A stretch of DNA of 64,000 bases, from NCBI RefSeq assembly GCF_900176645.1, contig NZ_FXAN01000061.1, positions 1 to 64,000 of the forward strand. The letters run 5' to 3'. The notes under the pieces are model-generated. The model did no database searches and had not been told where the DNA came from. It worked only from the letters and a program-made list of their open reading frames with translations. This stretch comes from Burkholderia singularis. GTDB lineage: Bacteria; Pseudomonadota; Gammaproteobacteria; Burkholderiales; Burkholderiaceae. Of this stretch, positions 15,977-24,512 are shown in pieces (position 1 is the first letter of the stretch; every line of letters starts with the position of its first letter). The translations under genes were made by a program, and so were the position numbers.

Positions 15977-16639
15977 ATGACGCTCAAACCGCGCGCAAGG
16001 CCCCAGCAATCGCCCGCCGACGGCGGCGACGCGCCCGCGACGCTCGACGCATGCCGCCGCTGCACGCTGTGGGAACGCGCGACACAGCCGGTGCCCGGCG
16101 CGGGGCCGGCCGACGCGCGGATCATGCTGATCGGCGAGCAGCCGGGCGACCAGGAAGATCGCACGGGCGTACCGTTCGTCGGCGCGGCCGGCCGCATGCT
16201 CGCTCGCGCGCTGGACGAAGCCGGCATCGACCGCGCGCGCGTCTATCTGACCAATGCGGTCAAGCACTTCAAATGGGAGCCGCGCGGCAAGCGGCGGCTG
16301 CACAAAACGCCCGCGCAACACGAGGTGGCCGCGTGCCGCTACTGGCTCGAGCGTGAACTCGATGCGCTTGCGCCTCGCGTGATCGTCGCGCTCGGCGCGA
16401 CCGCGCTGCGCGCGGTACTGCGCGACAACGACGCGACGCTGGAGCGCACGCCGATACCGGTGCAAACCGGCGAGGGCTATCTGGTCGTCGCGACCTATCA
16501 CCCGTCGTATGTGCTGCGCACGCGCGGCGCCGATTCGCGCGAGCGCGCCTACCGCGTGCTCGTCGACGCGCTGCGCACCGCGGCGCGCCTGGCGCTAAGC
16601 CATGGCGGCGCGCGGCGCGCCCGCGGAGACGCCGAATGA
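15977..16639 (+). CDS. udgX: UdgX-type uracil-DNA glycosylase
   Basis: This 220-residue protein of the family 4-like UDG superfamily has GEQPGDQEDRTGVPFVGAAG (motif A) and HPSYVLR (motif B). It has the UdgX-specific loop KRRLHKTP with His109, at the same position as the His of mycobacterial UdgX that attacks the abasic site and stays covalently bound to DNA. Cys26, Cys29 and Cys120 fit the Fe-S cluster. His97 (KHF) stands where family 4 has Cys, as in UdgX. It should excise uracil and trap itself on the site. Its stop overlaps the NRAMP start by four bases. Confidence 0.85.
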   Translation: MTLKPRARPQQSPADGGDAPATLDACRRCTLWERATQPVPGAGPADARIMLIGEQPGDQEDRTGVPFVGAAGRMLARALDEAGIDRARVYLTNAVKHFKWEPRGKRRLHKTPAQHEVAACRYWLERELDALAPRVIVALGATALRAVLRDNDATLERTPIPVQTGEGYLVVATYHPSYVLRTRGADSRERAYRVLVDALRTAARLALSHGGARRARGDAE

Positions 16640-17940
16640 GCGAACTGCGCGGCAACGTGCCGCAACCGGCGGCAACCGCGCCGAGCGCCACGAAACCGTG
16701 GTACAAGCGGCTCGGTCCCGGCCTGCTCGCCGGCGCATCGGACGCGGACCCCAGCAACGTTGCCGTCTATGCGCAGGCCGGCAGCCAGTTCGGTTTTCAC
16801 ATGCTGTGGATGATCGTCGTCACGCTGCCGATGATGGTGGCCGTGCAACTCGCGTCTGCGTTCATCGGGCGTGCCAACCGCGAAGGGCTCGTCGCAGCGA
16901 TCCGCGAGCACTACTCCGAGCGGCTGGCCAAATGCCTGATCGCGATGGTGGCGGTCGTCAACGTCGTGAACGTCGGCGCCGATCTGGCCGCGATGGGCGA
17001 CGCGACGGCGCTCGTCGTCGGCGGCCGCAGCTACTGGTATGCGCCCGTCTACGGGATCGCGTCGCTCGCGCTGCAGGTGCTGCTGCCTTACGATCGCTAC
17101 GCGCGCTGGCTGAAATGGATGACGCTCGGGCTGAGCGCCTACGTGCTCGAACTCGCGTTCGTGCATATCGACTGGCGCAGCCTGCTGCAGGCGATCGTGC
17201 TGCCGCATATCGCGTTCACGCATGCGTATGCGACAACCGCGGTCGCGGTGCTCGGCACGACGCTCAGCCCTTACCTGTTCGTATGGCAGGCGGCGCTGGA
17301 AGTCGAGGAAATCTCGGCCGAGCGGCGCAACGGCGATGCCGTCCGCGCGCCCGGCGCGCGCCGCGAGACCGGGCGGCGCATCACGTTCGACACGTGGACC
17401 GGGATGGTCGTGACCAACGCGGTGTCGTTCTGCATCATGGCGATCGGCGCTGCGGTGTTCTTCACGCACGGCAAGCACGACATCGGCTCGACCGCCCAGG
17501 CCGCCGAGGCGCTACGGCCGATTGCCGGCAACGCGGCGTTCGTGGTGTTCGCGCTCGGCATCGTCGGTTGCGGGCTGCTCGCGGTTCCCGCGTTCGCGGG
17601 CAGCGCCGCATACGGCTGCGCGGAGGCGTGGCGCTGGCGCGAAGGGTTGAACGAACCGGTACGCCGCGCGCCGGCGTTCTATGCGGTACTGACGTTGTGC
17701 GTCGTCGCTGGCATCGCGATCTGCTTCAGCCCGCTCAATCCGATCAAGGCGCTGTATTGGAGCGCCGTGCTCAACGGCATCGCGGCGGTGCCGATGCTCG
17801 TGCTCGTGATGCTGCTCGCGCAGCGGCGCGATGTGACCGGGCAGCCGGGCAGCGGCCCCGCATCGAAGGTGTTCGGATGGTGTGCGGTCGTGCTGATGGC
17901 AGCATCGGTGATCACGATGATCGTCGATATGCTGACCTGA
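16636..17940 (+). CDS. NRAMP-family metal transporter, non-canonical subgroup
   Basis: This 434-residue protein has about 11 membrane segments. The NRAMP fold is clear (GPGLLAGASDADPSN in TM1, then QAGSQFGFHMLW). Two metal-site features differ from MntH/DMT1. TM1 has DPSN instead of DPGN, and TM6 has Ser211-Pro212-Tyr213 (LSPYLFVWQAALEVEE) where canonical proteins have Met-Pro-His. The Met that selects transition metals is therefore missing, so the substrate may be Mg, a hard cation or something else. The ATG overlaps the udgX stop (ATGA), so both are translated from one message. Confidence 0.85.
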   Translation: MSELRGNVPQPAATAPSATKPWYKRLGPGLLAGASDADPSNVAVYAQAGSQFGFHMLWMIVVTLPMMVAVQLASAFIGRANREGLVAAIREHYSERLAKCLIAMVAVVNVVNVGADLAAMGDATALVVGGRSYWYAPVYGIASLALQVLLPYDRYARWLKWMTLGLSAYVLELAFVHIDWRSLLQAIVLPHIAFTHAYATTAVAVLGTTLSPYLFVWQAALEVEEISAERRNGDAVRAPGARRETGRRITFDTWTGMVVTNAVSFCIMAIGAAVFFTHGKHDIGSTAQAAEALRPIAGNAAFVVFALGIVGCGLLAVPAFAGSAAYGCAEAWRWREGLNEPVRRAPAFYAVLTLCVVAGIAICFSPLNPIKALYWSAVLNGIAAVPMLVLVMLLAQRRDVTGQPGSGPASKVFGWCAVVLMAASVITMIVDMLT

Positions 17941-18187
17941 GCCCGCGTATGACAAGCCGCGTATGACGCCGCCGGTGCGCCGGGAACCATCGAACGGGGC
18001 AATCGGGCCTGACCATGGCGCCATGGCACCGTGAGACCGCGAAAAGACAAGAGCGCAAGAACGCGGGAAGGACCCGAATACCATGCGCCGAGCAGCAAGC
18101 AGCAAGCGCAACGCCGCGAAAGCGCGCAAATCCGAAAGCGGCCAACCGGGCGTTCGCGTGTGCGGCGCCGCCCGGCTGCCGCGCCGG
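17941..18187. other. Convergent intergenic region with a palindrome
   Basis: This gap lies between the NRAMP gene and the converging ferritin-like gene. It contains the perfect 14-base palindrome CCATGGCGCCATGG at 18013-18026 and no open frame with a ribosome site. Bidirectional termination is the likely role, but no U-tract hairpin is evident. Confidence 0.4.
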
Positions 18188-18799
18188 TTACATCATCTTG
18201 CCGCGCGAGCGTTCCGCGCGCGCCGCGTCGGCCGCCGATTCGACCTTCTTCACTTCCTCGGGCGGCGGCAACACGGCCTTGAAGCCCATCGATTCGATCC
18301 ACATCTCGCGCGCCCAGCCGCGGGTGTGATACAGGTGATGATCCTCGTCCGCTTCCACTTCGTCGTGCGCAGCCTTCAGCACCTTCGCCGCGTCGCTGTC
18401 GGGCAGCTGGTTCGCCGCATAGCCGATCAGCTCCCAGTTCAGATGGTCCTTGGTTTCGGCGAGCACCACGCACTCGGCCGCGACCACCTGCGCGACGCCC
18501 GGATCGGCGTGCTTCTTCGCGTGCTCGATCACTTCGACCAGCGATTCGCCGGTCATCGCCACCGCGCTGCGCCCTGGCGACTGCGCATCCGGATCGAGGC
18601 CGAGCTTTTCGAAAACGCCGCGCAGCACCTGCTGATGATGCAAGGTTTCGCGGTGATACTTTTCCCATTCGTTGTGCAGATCCTCGTCGGTCGCGCACTG
18701 GAGTGCGGCCTCGTAGACCTTCGCGCCGCCAAGCTCGGTCTCGTAAGCTTGGCAGAGCAGTTCGACGATGCCTTCGTGCTTCGATTGGCGTTGGGCCAT
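18188..18799 (-). CDS. Ferritin-like four-helix protein
   Basis: This 203-residue largely helical protein has repeated Glu/His pairs in the ferritin-like pattern: AYETELGGAKVYEAAL, then EKYHRETLHHQQVL, ECVVLAETKDHLNWEL and HDEVEADEDHHLYH. These could form a di-metal site in a rubrerythrin/Dps-like bundle. A charged tail rich in Lys/Arg follows. Expected roles are iron handling or oxidative stress defence. GGAGAAG precedes the ATG at 18799. An in-frame extension continues upstream into the DUF4142 gene but is chance. Confidence 0.78.
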   Translation of the reverse strand: MAQRQSKHEGIVELLCQAYETELGGAKVYEAALQCATDEDLHNEWEKYHRETLHHQQVLRGVFEKLGLDPDAQSPGRSAVAMTGESLVEVIEHAKKHADPGVAQVVAAECVVLAETKDHLNWELIGYAANQLPDSDAAKVLKAAHDEVEADEDHHLYHTRGWAREMWIESMGFKAVLPPPEEVKKVESAADAARAERSRGKMM

Positions 18800-18858
18800 G
18801 GCTGCTTCTCCGAAAAAGCGGGCCGCGTATGCGGCCCAGGGGTTGAACCGGGCGCGCG

Positions 18859-19465
18859 TCACGGCGCGCCCACCTTGCGCTGAAGCGCTTGCGCCATGCT
18901 CAGGTGATGCTCGAGCGTCGGCAGCATGGATGTCGCGAATGCGCGCAATGGCGCGCGCCGGCCGTTGCGCGCCTCGCCTTCGAACAGCGCGATCGCCTTG
19001 CGATGCGCGCCGGGGCCGGCCGCCGCGAGATAGGCGACGTCGAAGTCGCGCCCCGCTTTGCCGCGCAGCGCGTCGACGTCCGGGTCCGAGATCTGTTCGG
19101 CCTGCGGTTTCATGCGTTGGCGCGCCGCAATCTCGTTGAGCCTGGCGTTCGCTTTGCCGTGATCGGCGAGCATGCGCTTGGCGAACGCGCGCACGTCGGC
19201 CGACTGCGCCTGCTTCAGCGCAAGCTGGCTCGCCTGCACCTCGGCCTTGTCGGCGATCGCGGCCTGGGACGAATTGCGCGTCGTCGTGCACCGCCTGCGC
19301 GGCGTCCGAACCGCCGGCTGCGACGCCCGGCGACGATTTGCCCAGGCCGCCCGGCACCTGCGAATTCGACGCGGGCGGCTCGCTCGGCATCTGCGCGCGG
19401 GCGGCGCCCGCTGCGCTCAGCACCGTTGCGGCCAGCGCCGCGAGTGTCCAGTGGCGTTGTTTCAT
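18859..19465 (-). pseudogene. DUF4142 exported protein, frameshifted
   Basis: The gene starts at an ATG with AAGGAGAA (19465). It encodes a signal peptide (MKQRHWTLAALAATVLSAAG, cut near ARA) and a linker up to DDAQFV. At about 19266-19270 the frame shifts. The family sequence resumes as QAAIADKAEVQASQLALKQA and continues through RAFAKRMLADHGKAN to HHLSMAQAL, a normal DUF4142 (ferritin-like bundle) ending. A single inserted base after TTCGTC would restore a protein of about 200 residues. DUF4142 proteins are periplasmic and of unclear function. A sequencing error is possible. Confidence 0.75.
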
Positions 19466-19526
19466 GCGCGTTCTCCTTGCTTGGGTCAATAGCCGCCATC
19501 GCTGTCCAATGGCTGTCCCCTGACCG

Positions 19527-20384
19527 TCAACCGCCGACGATCGAGCCGCCGTTCGGATGCAATGTCTGCCCCGTCATGTAGCTCGCGCCTTCGGAGGCGA
19601 GCAGCACGTAACAGCCGATCAGCTCGTCCGGCTGCCCCGGCCGCTTGAGCGGCACGTTCGAGCCGAATTCCGACACCTGCTCGGCGGTGAAGGCCGACGG
19701 GATCAGCGGCGTCCAGATCGGGCCCGGCGCCACCGCGTTTACGCGGATGTCGCGCTCGGCCAGCTCGGTCGACAGCGAGCGCGTGAACGCAACGATCGCG
19801 CCCTTCGTCGCCGAGTAGTCGGGCAGCTTCGGGTTGCCGTGATACGCCGTCACCGACGCGGTGTTGACGATGCGCGCGCCCGCCTTCATGTGCGCGAGCG
19901 CCGCCTGCGTGCAGAAGAACATGCCGTACACGTTGGTGCGGAACGTCCGTTCGAGCTGCGCTTCGGTCACGTCTTCGATGCGCGGCTGCGGATGCTGTTC
20001 GCCCGCGTTGTTCACGAGCACGTCCAAACCGCCCAGCCGTTCGACCGTGCGCGCGACGGCGTCGCGCACCTGCTGGCGATCGCCGATGTCGCATGCGATC
20101 GCCTCGCACCGCCGCCCGGCCTGCTCGATCAGCTTTTTCGTGTGCGCGGCATCGTCCGATTCGTTCAGATAGAGGATCGCGACGTCCGCGCCTTCCTTCG
20201 CGAAACCGATCGCGACCGCGCGGCCGATCCCGCTGTCTCCGCCCGTCACGAGCGCGACCTTGCCGGCAAGCTTGCCGCTGCCGGTGTAGTCGGCCGCTTC
20301 GTCATGCGGCTTCGAATGCATGTCCCGCTCGGCGCCCGGCTGATGCGTCTGCTTTTGGGGCGGCAGGGTTTTTGCCGTGGTCAT
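19527..20384 (-). CDS. SDR-family oxidoreductase (general-stress type)
   Basis: This 285-residue short-chain dehydrogenase has a longer N-terminal arm (about 45 residues) typical of the YhdF/YghA group. The cofactor motif is TGGDSGIGRA, followed by DVLVNNAGEQHP, the catalytic Ser region NTASVTAY and the YSATKGA active-site Tyr-Lys. It ends with the substrate-loop GPIWTPLIPS and GQTLHPNGG. NAD(P)-dependent reduction of a small carbonyl is expected; the substrate is unknown. AAGGAGGAA precedes the ATG at 20384. It sits in a block of stress-type genes on the same strand. Confidence 0.88.
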   Translation of the reverse strand: MTTAKTLPPQKQTHQPGAERDMHSKPHDEAADYTGSGKLAGKVALVTGGDSGIGRAVAIGFAKEGADVAILYLNESDDAAHTKKLIEQAGRRCEAIACDIGDRQQVRDAVARTVERLGGLDVLVNNAGEQHPQPRIEDVTEAQLERTFRTNVYGMFFCTQAALAHMKAGARIVNTASVTAYHGNPKLPDYSATKGAIVAFTRSLSTELAERDIRVNAVAPGPIWTPLIPSAFTAEQVSEFGSNVPLKRPGQPDELIGCYVLLASEGASYMTGQTLHPNGGSIVGG

Positions 20385-20517
20385 GGGGTTCCTCCTTGAA
20401 CGGAACAGGTGGGAAAACTGCGTCGAATGCACTGTCGCAAACGGCGTGCCGCGCGCGTCGCCCCGAGCGGCGCCCGGTTGCGGGGGCTGCCGCGCGACGC
20501 GTGCGCCCGCGCCGCGC

Positions 20518-21099
20518 TCAACGCGGGCCGCGCTGGCCGCGCGTCGTGGCGCCGCCGGGCCGGCGCACCGGGTCGAAGTCGCGCCATTCGCCGTCCTGCC
20601 ACTCGCCTTCGACACACTCGATCGACAGCGCGCCGCTCGCGCGCAGCACGTCCTCCGCGGCCGCGGCCGTGGCCGGCGTCACGCGCGCGGCGAGGATCAC
20701 GCCGGTTTCGCTCCTCTCAAGCATGCCCTTGCCTTCGGAGCGCTCGCCGCGCATCCGGCCGAGCGCGCCGCCGAACGCGCCGAGATACGCACCGGCGAGC
20801 GCACCGGCGGCCGGCACGAACCAGTAGCGCAGACCGAGCGCATAGACGCTCATCCCGGCGATGACGCCGATCAGCAGCCCGCGCAGCGCGCCGAGCACCG
20901 CGCCGCGCCCGCCGGGCTTGGCCGCCGTGTCGGCGTACACGTCGCCGCCGATCGGAAAGCGCGCATGCTGGCCGCCGGGGTTCAGGAAAAAGATCGACAC
21001 GTCCTGCGGGCCGAATGCGCGCTCGTAAAGGTGGCGCGCCCCGCCTTCGGCCTCGTCGAACGTCGTGAAACGGCCTGTGACGATCATCGCCATGCTCAT
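20518..21099 (-). CDS. Hypothetical membrane protein with glycine-zipper core
   Basis: This 193-residue protein has an N-terminal soluble part (IVTGRFTTFDEAEGGARHL, like the DUF1269/stress 'flip' domains). Two Gly/Ala-rich membrane helices at about 75-115 have glycine-zipper spacing (ALRGLLIGVIAGMSVYALG, then AGALAGAYLGAFGGALG). A C-terminal acidic domain follows (ASGALSIECVEGEW). The start is taken as 21099, the second of three closely spaced ATGs, because GAGGAG is then seven bases away. It is expected to modulate envelope or stress responses, but no function is known. Confidence 0.7.
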   Translation of the reverse strand: MSMAMIVTGRFTTFDEAEGGARHLYERAFGPQDVSIFFLNPGGQHARFPIGGDVYADTAAKPGGRGAVLGALRGLLIGVIAGMSVYALGLRYWFVPAAGALAGAYLGAFGGALGRMRGERSEGKGMLERSETGVILAARVTPATAAAAEDVLRASGALSIECVEGEWQDGEWRDFDPVRRPGGATTRGQRGPR

Positions 21100-21153
21100 G
21101 CTCATGCTCCTCGTGACGGTCGTGCGCCGCGCGCGGCACGGCGCACGCGGCCG

Positions 21154-21453
21154 TCACATCAGCCGCCCGAGTTCCTTCGATACCGACGCCGGCGTGGCGT
21201 ATTCGCGATCGGGAATCTGCTCGAGCATCTCCAGCACGTCGCGATCCGCGTGCGAGCGCCGCGCGCACTGCACGACGTCCGCCTTGCTCGCCGGATAGTC
21301 CATTCCCTTGAGCGCCTTCTGCACGTCGACGGGGCTCGGCGGCTTGCCGTGCCCGGTCTGGTGGCCGCCCTTGTCGTGGTCCTGCTGCGTGCGCTCGCCT
21401 TCGTGCGCGCGCGCGTGGCTGTGTTCGTGGCCAGTATGTTGTCGCGATGTCAT
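21154..21453 (-). CDS. DUF2795-domain protein
   Basis: This 99-residue protein has a His/Lys/Glu-rich N-terminal tail (residues 1-38). A DUF2795 domain follows (PVDVQKALKGMDYPASKADVVQCARRS, then VLEMLEQIPDREYATPASVSKEL), a short helical DNA-binding-like fold common in stress gene blocks of Proteobacteria and Actinobacteria. The His-rich tail could bind metal. AAGGAGGA precedes the ATG at 21453. It lies between the membrane protein and an SDR on the same strand. Confidence 0.78.
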   Translation of the reverse strand: MTSRQHTGHEHSHARAHEGERTQQDHDKGGHQTGHGKPPSPVDVQKALKGMDYPASKADVVQCARRSHADRDVLEMLEQIPDREYATPASVSKELGRLM

Positions 21454-21501
21454 GGAATCCTCCTTCGGAAATAAACGGAAAACAGGCGCGCGCGGGCGCC
21501 G

Positions 21502-22530
21502 TTACGTCGGCGCGCGCCGCGAACGTGCGCGCGCCGCGACCATCAGCGCCGCCGCGCCCAACGCGAGCGCGCCCGCGATCTTCGGCCGCTGCACCACCGC
21601 GTTGTACGCGCAGCCGCGCAGCACCGGCCCGTCCATCCCTTCGCGCTCGTGCAGCGCGCGGCGCGATTCGTACAGCGCGTTGTCGTCGCGCGGGCGGGCC
21701 GGCCGCTGCGTGCGCTGCCCGCGCGAAAACAGCGCGGCCGCGACGCGATCGAACAGGTGCGGCGCGTGATAGGCGCTCGCCGACGTGAATTTCGCGGCGC
21801 CGCCGACGAACAGTGTGCGCCGCGCATGCGCGGCCGCGTACAGGATCGCGTCGGCCACGAGCGCCGGGTCGTAGACCGGCGGCGGCAGTTTCGCTTCGAC
21901 GTTCATGTAGTTCTTCGCGTGCATCACGAACATCGTGTCTATCGCGGCCGGCTTGATCAGCGTGACGGACACCGGCAGACGGTCGGCCTCCAGCTCGAGC
22001 CGCAGCGAATCGGTGAAGCCTTTCACCGCGTGCTTCGATGCCACATAGGCGCTTTGCAGCGGCAGGGGCGCGTCGGACGCCTCGCTGCCCATGTTGATGA
22101 TCGCGCCGCCGCGCAAATTGCTGTCGCGCCGGAAATGGTCCGATGCGACGAGCGAGCCGTGCACGACGCCCCAGAAATTGGTTTCGAACAGCCGGCGTTG
22201 ATCCTCGAGCGGCACCGCCGCCGCCGGGCCGAAGATCGACACGCCTGCGTTGTTGACCCACGTATCGAAGCCGCCGTAGGTCTGCAACGCCTGGGCGGCC
22301 GCGCGCTGCACGTCATCGAGATTGCCGACGTCGCCGGCCACCGGCACCGCGACGCCGCCGTGCTGGCGGATTTCGTCGCACAGCGCGTTCAGCGCGTCGC
22401 CGTTGCGCGCGAACAGCACCAGCTTCGCGCCGCGCCGGGCAGCCTTGCGCGCGGTCACGAGGCCGATGCCGCTGGTGGCGCCGGTGATCACGATCGTCTG
22501 CTCGCCGACCGGTTTGAGCATGCACTTCAT
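21502..22530 (-). CDS. SDR-family oxidoreductase with C-terminal extension
   Basis: This 342-residue protein has a classical SDR domain (TGATSGIGLVTARK, WVNNAGVSIFGP, IINMGSEASD, YVASKHAVKGF). A 90-residue tail follows that is Arg-rich and ends with a hydrophobic helix (IAGALALGAAALMVA), suggesting membrane attachment. This architecture is frequent among SDR proteins in stress clusters near BON-domain genes. The ATG at 22530 has AGGAG at seven bases; the GTG just upstream is less well placed. The BON gene lies 27 bases upstream, so the two are probably co-transcribed. Confidence 0.85.
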   Translation of the reverse strand: MKCMLKPVGEQTIVITGATSGIGLVTARKAARRGAKLVLFARNGDALNALCDEIRQHGGVAVPVAGDVGNLDDVQRAAAQALQTYGGFDTWVNNAGVSIFGPAAAVPLEDQRRLFETNFWGVVHGSLVASDHFRRDSNLRGGAIINMGSEASDAPLPLQSAYVASKHAVKGFTDSLRLELEADRLPVSVTLIKPAAIDTMFVMHAKNYMNVEAKLPPPVYDPALVADAILYAAAHARRTLFVGGAAKFTSASAYHAPHLFDRVAAALFSRGQRTQRPARPRDDNALYESRRALHEREGMDGPVLRGCAYNAVVQRPKIAGALALGAAALMVAARARSRRAPT

Positions 22531-22557
22531 CACTGAACTCCTTTGGCTGCGCCGAGG

Positions 22558-22965
22558 TTATTTGGGCCGGATGGTCAACTGGTCGCGCACGTCCTGTACG
22601 CCGTCGATCTTCCTGACGATGTCGACCGCCTGCGTGCGCTGCTGCTCGTGCGGCACGCTGCCCGTCAGCGTCACGACGCCGTGGCGCGTCTTCACATGGA
22701 TATCGCCGGCCGACAGGTCGCTCGCGCCGGCCAGTTCGGCCTTCGCCTTGGCCGTGATGGCGGTGTCGCGGATCGCGGCGCCGGCCGTCGAACCGGACGC
22801 CGATGATGCCGCCGCCGCGTCGTTGCCGGCGGCGAGCACGTTCGGCGCGGCTGCCGTGCACACCGCCGCCGCGGCGAGCGCGAGCGCCATGCCGGCGCGC
22901 GCGGCGCGCGGACGGCGAAATCGTGGAAAGCGCGGGAAGCGGGCTTGCAGCGGAAATACCTTCAT
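22558..22965 (-). CDS. Exported BON-domain protein (OsmY-like)
   Basis: This 135-residue protein has an unusually basic N-terminal region (Phe/Arg repeats) before a signal peptide (hydrophobic MALALAAAAVCTAAA, cut near VLA-AGN). One BON domain follows (DTAITAKAKAELAGASDLS, DIHVKTRHGVVTLTGSVP, VRKIDGVQDVRDQL). BON domains bind phospholipid or peptidoglycan in the periplasm; OsmY is the closest functional model. AAGGAGGTCACG precedes the ATG at 22965. It is the first gene of a short operon with the tailed SDR. Confidence 0.85.
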   Translation of the reverse strand: MKVFPLQARFPRFPRFRRPRAARAGMALALAAAAVCTAAAPNVLAAGNDAAAASSASGSTAGAAIRDTAITAKAKAELAGASDLSAGDIHVKTRHGVVTLTGSVPHEQQRTQAVDIVRKIDGVQDVRDQLTIRPK

Positions 22966-23218
22966 CGTGACCTCCTTTCGTGTGTCGATTCGAAGCCGGC
23001 ATGGCCGGCGGTGTCATCCGCTCGGCGCAAGCCGCGTGCCGCGCGCGGTGCGCGGCACCAGCGTCGCGCGGCGCGATAAGACGCCCTTTCATCCAACGCG
23101 TTGTAAATTTTTCGGCGCATCGGCACGCCGTTTTCCCCGCCGCGCGCCAGGCATGCGAATTGCCGACGACACCCGTAACGGGGCCCATCGGCGCGGCCCC
23201 GACATCGGGAGCGACACC

Positions 23219-24512
23219 ATGCAAAGAATCGCGTTGATCAGTGAACATGCGTCGCCGCTGGGGGTGATCGGCGGCGTCGACGCAGGCGGCCAGAACATCT
23301 ATGTCGCGAACGTCGCGAAGCAGTTGGCCGAGCGCGGCCTCGACGTCGACGTCTACACGCGTTGCGACAACGCGCACCTGCCCGAAGTCGTGCAGATCGG
23401 CCCGCGCATGCGCGTGATCCACGTTCCGGCCGGCCCGCCCGCCGATGTGCCGAAGGAACGGCTGCTGCCGTATATGGGCGCATTCGCGGACTACATGATC
23501 GCGCGGATGCGGCGCGAGCCCGATCCGGTCGACGTGATGCACGCGAATTTCTTCATGTCCGGCGAGGCCGGGCTGCGGGTGAAGAAACGCGTGGGCATTC
23601 CGCTCGTCATGACGTTCCATGCGCTCGGCCGCGTGCGCCGGCTGCACCAGGGCGCGGCCGACGGCTTTCCGGACGAACGCTTCGCGATCGAGGACACGCT
23701 CGCGCGCCGCTGCGACCGGCTGATCGCCGAATGCCCGCAGGACGCGCTCGATCTGACGACGCACTACCGGGCCGACGCCGCGCGCATCGACATCGTGCCG
23801 TGCGGGTTCGACGCGCGCGAATTCCGGCCGGTGCCGCGCGCCGGCGCGCGTGCGCGGCTCGGCTGGCCCCAGGATGCGTTCATCGTGCTGCAGCTCGGCC
23901 GCCTCGTGCCGCGCAAGGGAATCGACAACGTGATCGACGCGCTCGCGCGGATGCCGCGCGAGCCGCGGCGGCCGGCGCGGCTCTATATCGTCGGCGGCAG
24001 CCAGGCCACGCCCGAGCCGTCACGCGATCCGGAACTCGCGCGGCTCGCCGCGCGCGCTGGCGAGGCGGGCGTCGCGGATCGCGTGAGCTTCGTCGGCCGG
24101 CGCGAGCGCGACGTGCTGCATCTGTACTACAGCGCGGCCGACGTGTTCGTGACCACGCCGTGGTACGAGCCGTTCGGCATCACGCCGGTCGAGGCGATGG
24201 CGTGCGCGACGGCGGTGATCGGCAGCGACGTCGGCGGCATCCGCACGACGGTCGACCACGGCGTGACCGGCTACCTGGTGCCGCCGGCTCGTGCAACTGC
24301 GCGCGCAGCCTGGGCTGTGCGAAGCGCTCGGCCGCGCGGGCTACCTGCGCGCGCACCGCTTCTACACGTGGCGCGGCGTCGCCGATCGCCTCGTCGCCAT
24401 TTATCGCGACGTCGCGCACCCGCAGCGCGGCGGCGCCGCGGCCGGCACGGGACGGCGCACGCCTGTCGCGCTCACGCATGACGTGCTCGCCCACCGCAAG
24501 GAGAATGCATGA
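23219..24512 (+). pseudogene. Glycosyltransferase family 4 (GT-B), internal deletion with frameshift
   Basis: The gene encodes a sucrose-synthase/MshA-like GT4 enzyme: GGVDAGGQNIYVANVAKQL, MHANFFMSGEAG, LQLGRLVPRKGIDNVI, and the donor site WYEPFGITPVEAMAC. After GYLVPP at about 24286 roughly eight or more codons normally present (the DPxxLA region) are missing and the frame changes. The C-terminus (LVQLRAQPGLCEALGRAGYL) continues in another frame to the TGA at 24512. It therefore probably yields a truncated enzyme lacking the last helix pair. GGGAG precedes the ATG. The final four bases overlap the UXS gene. Confidence 0.78.

Noticed and set aside
18013-18026. Palindrome CCATGGCGCCATGG as an operator
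   Set aside because: It lies between converging genes, not in a promoter, and single 14-base palindromes are expected at times in GC-rich DNA; recorded only as a gap feature.
18188-19489. Apparent single protein joining DUF4142 signal region and ferritin-like protein
   Set aside because: The join is an artefact of the frameshift in the DUF4142 gene; the ferritin-like gene has its own ribosome site at 18799.
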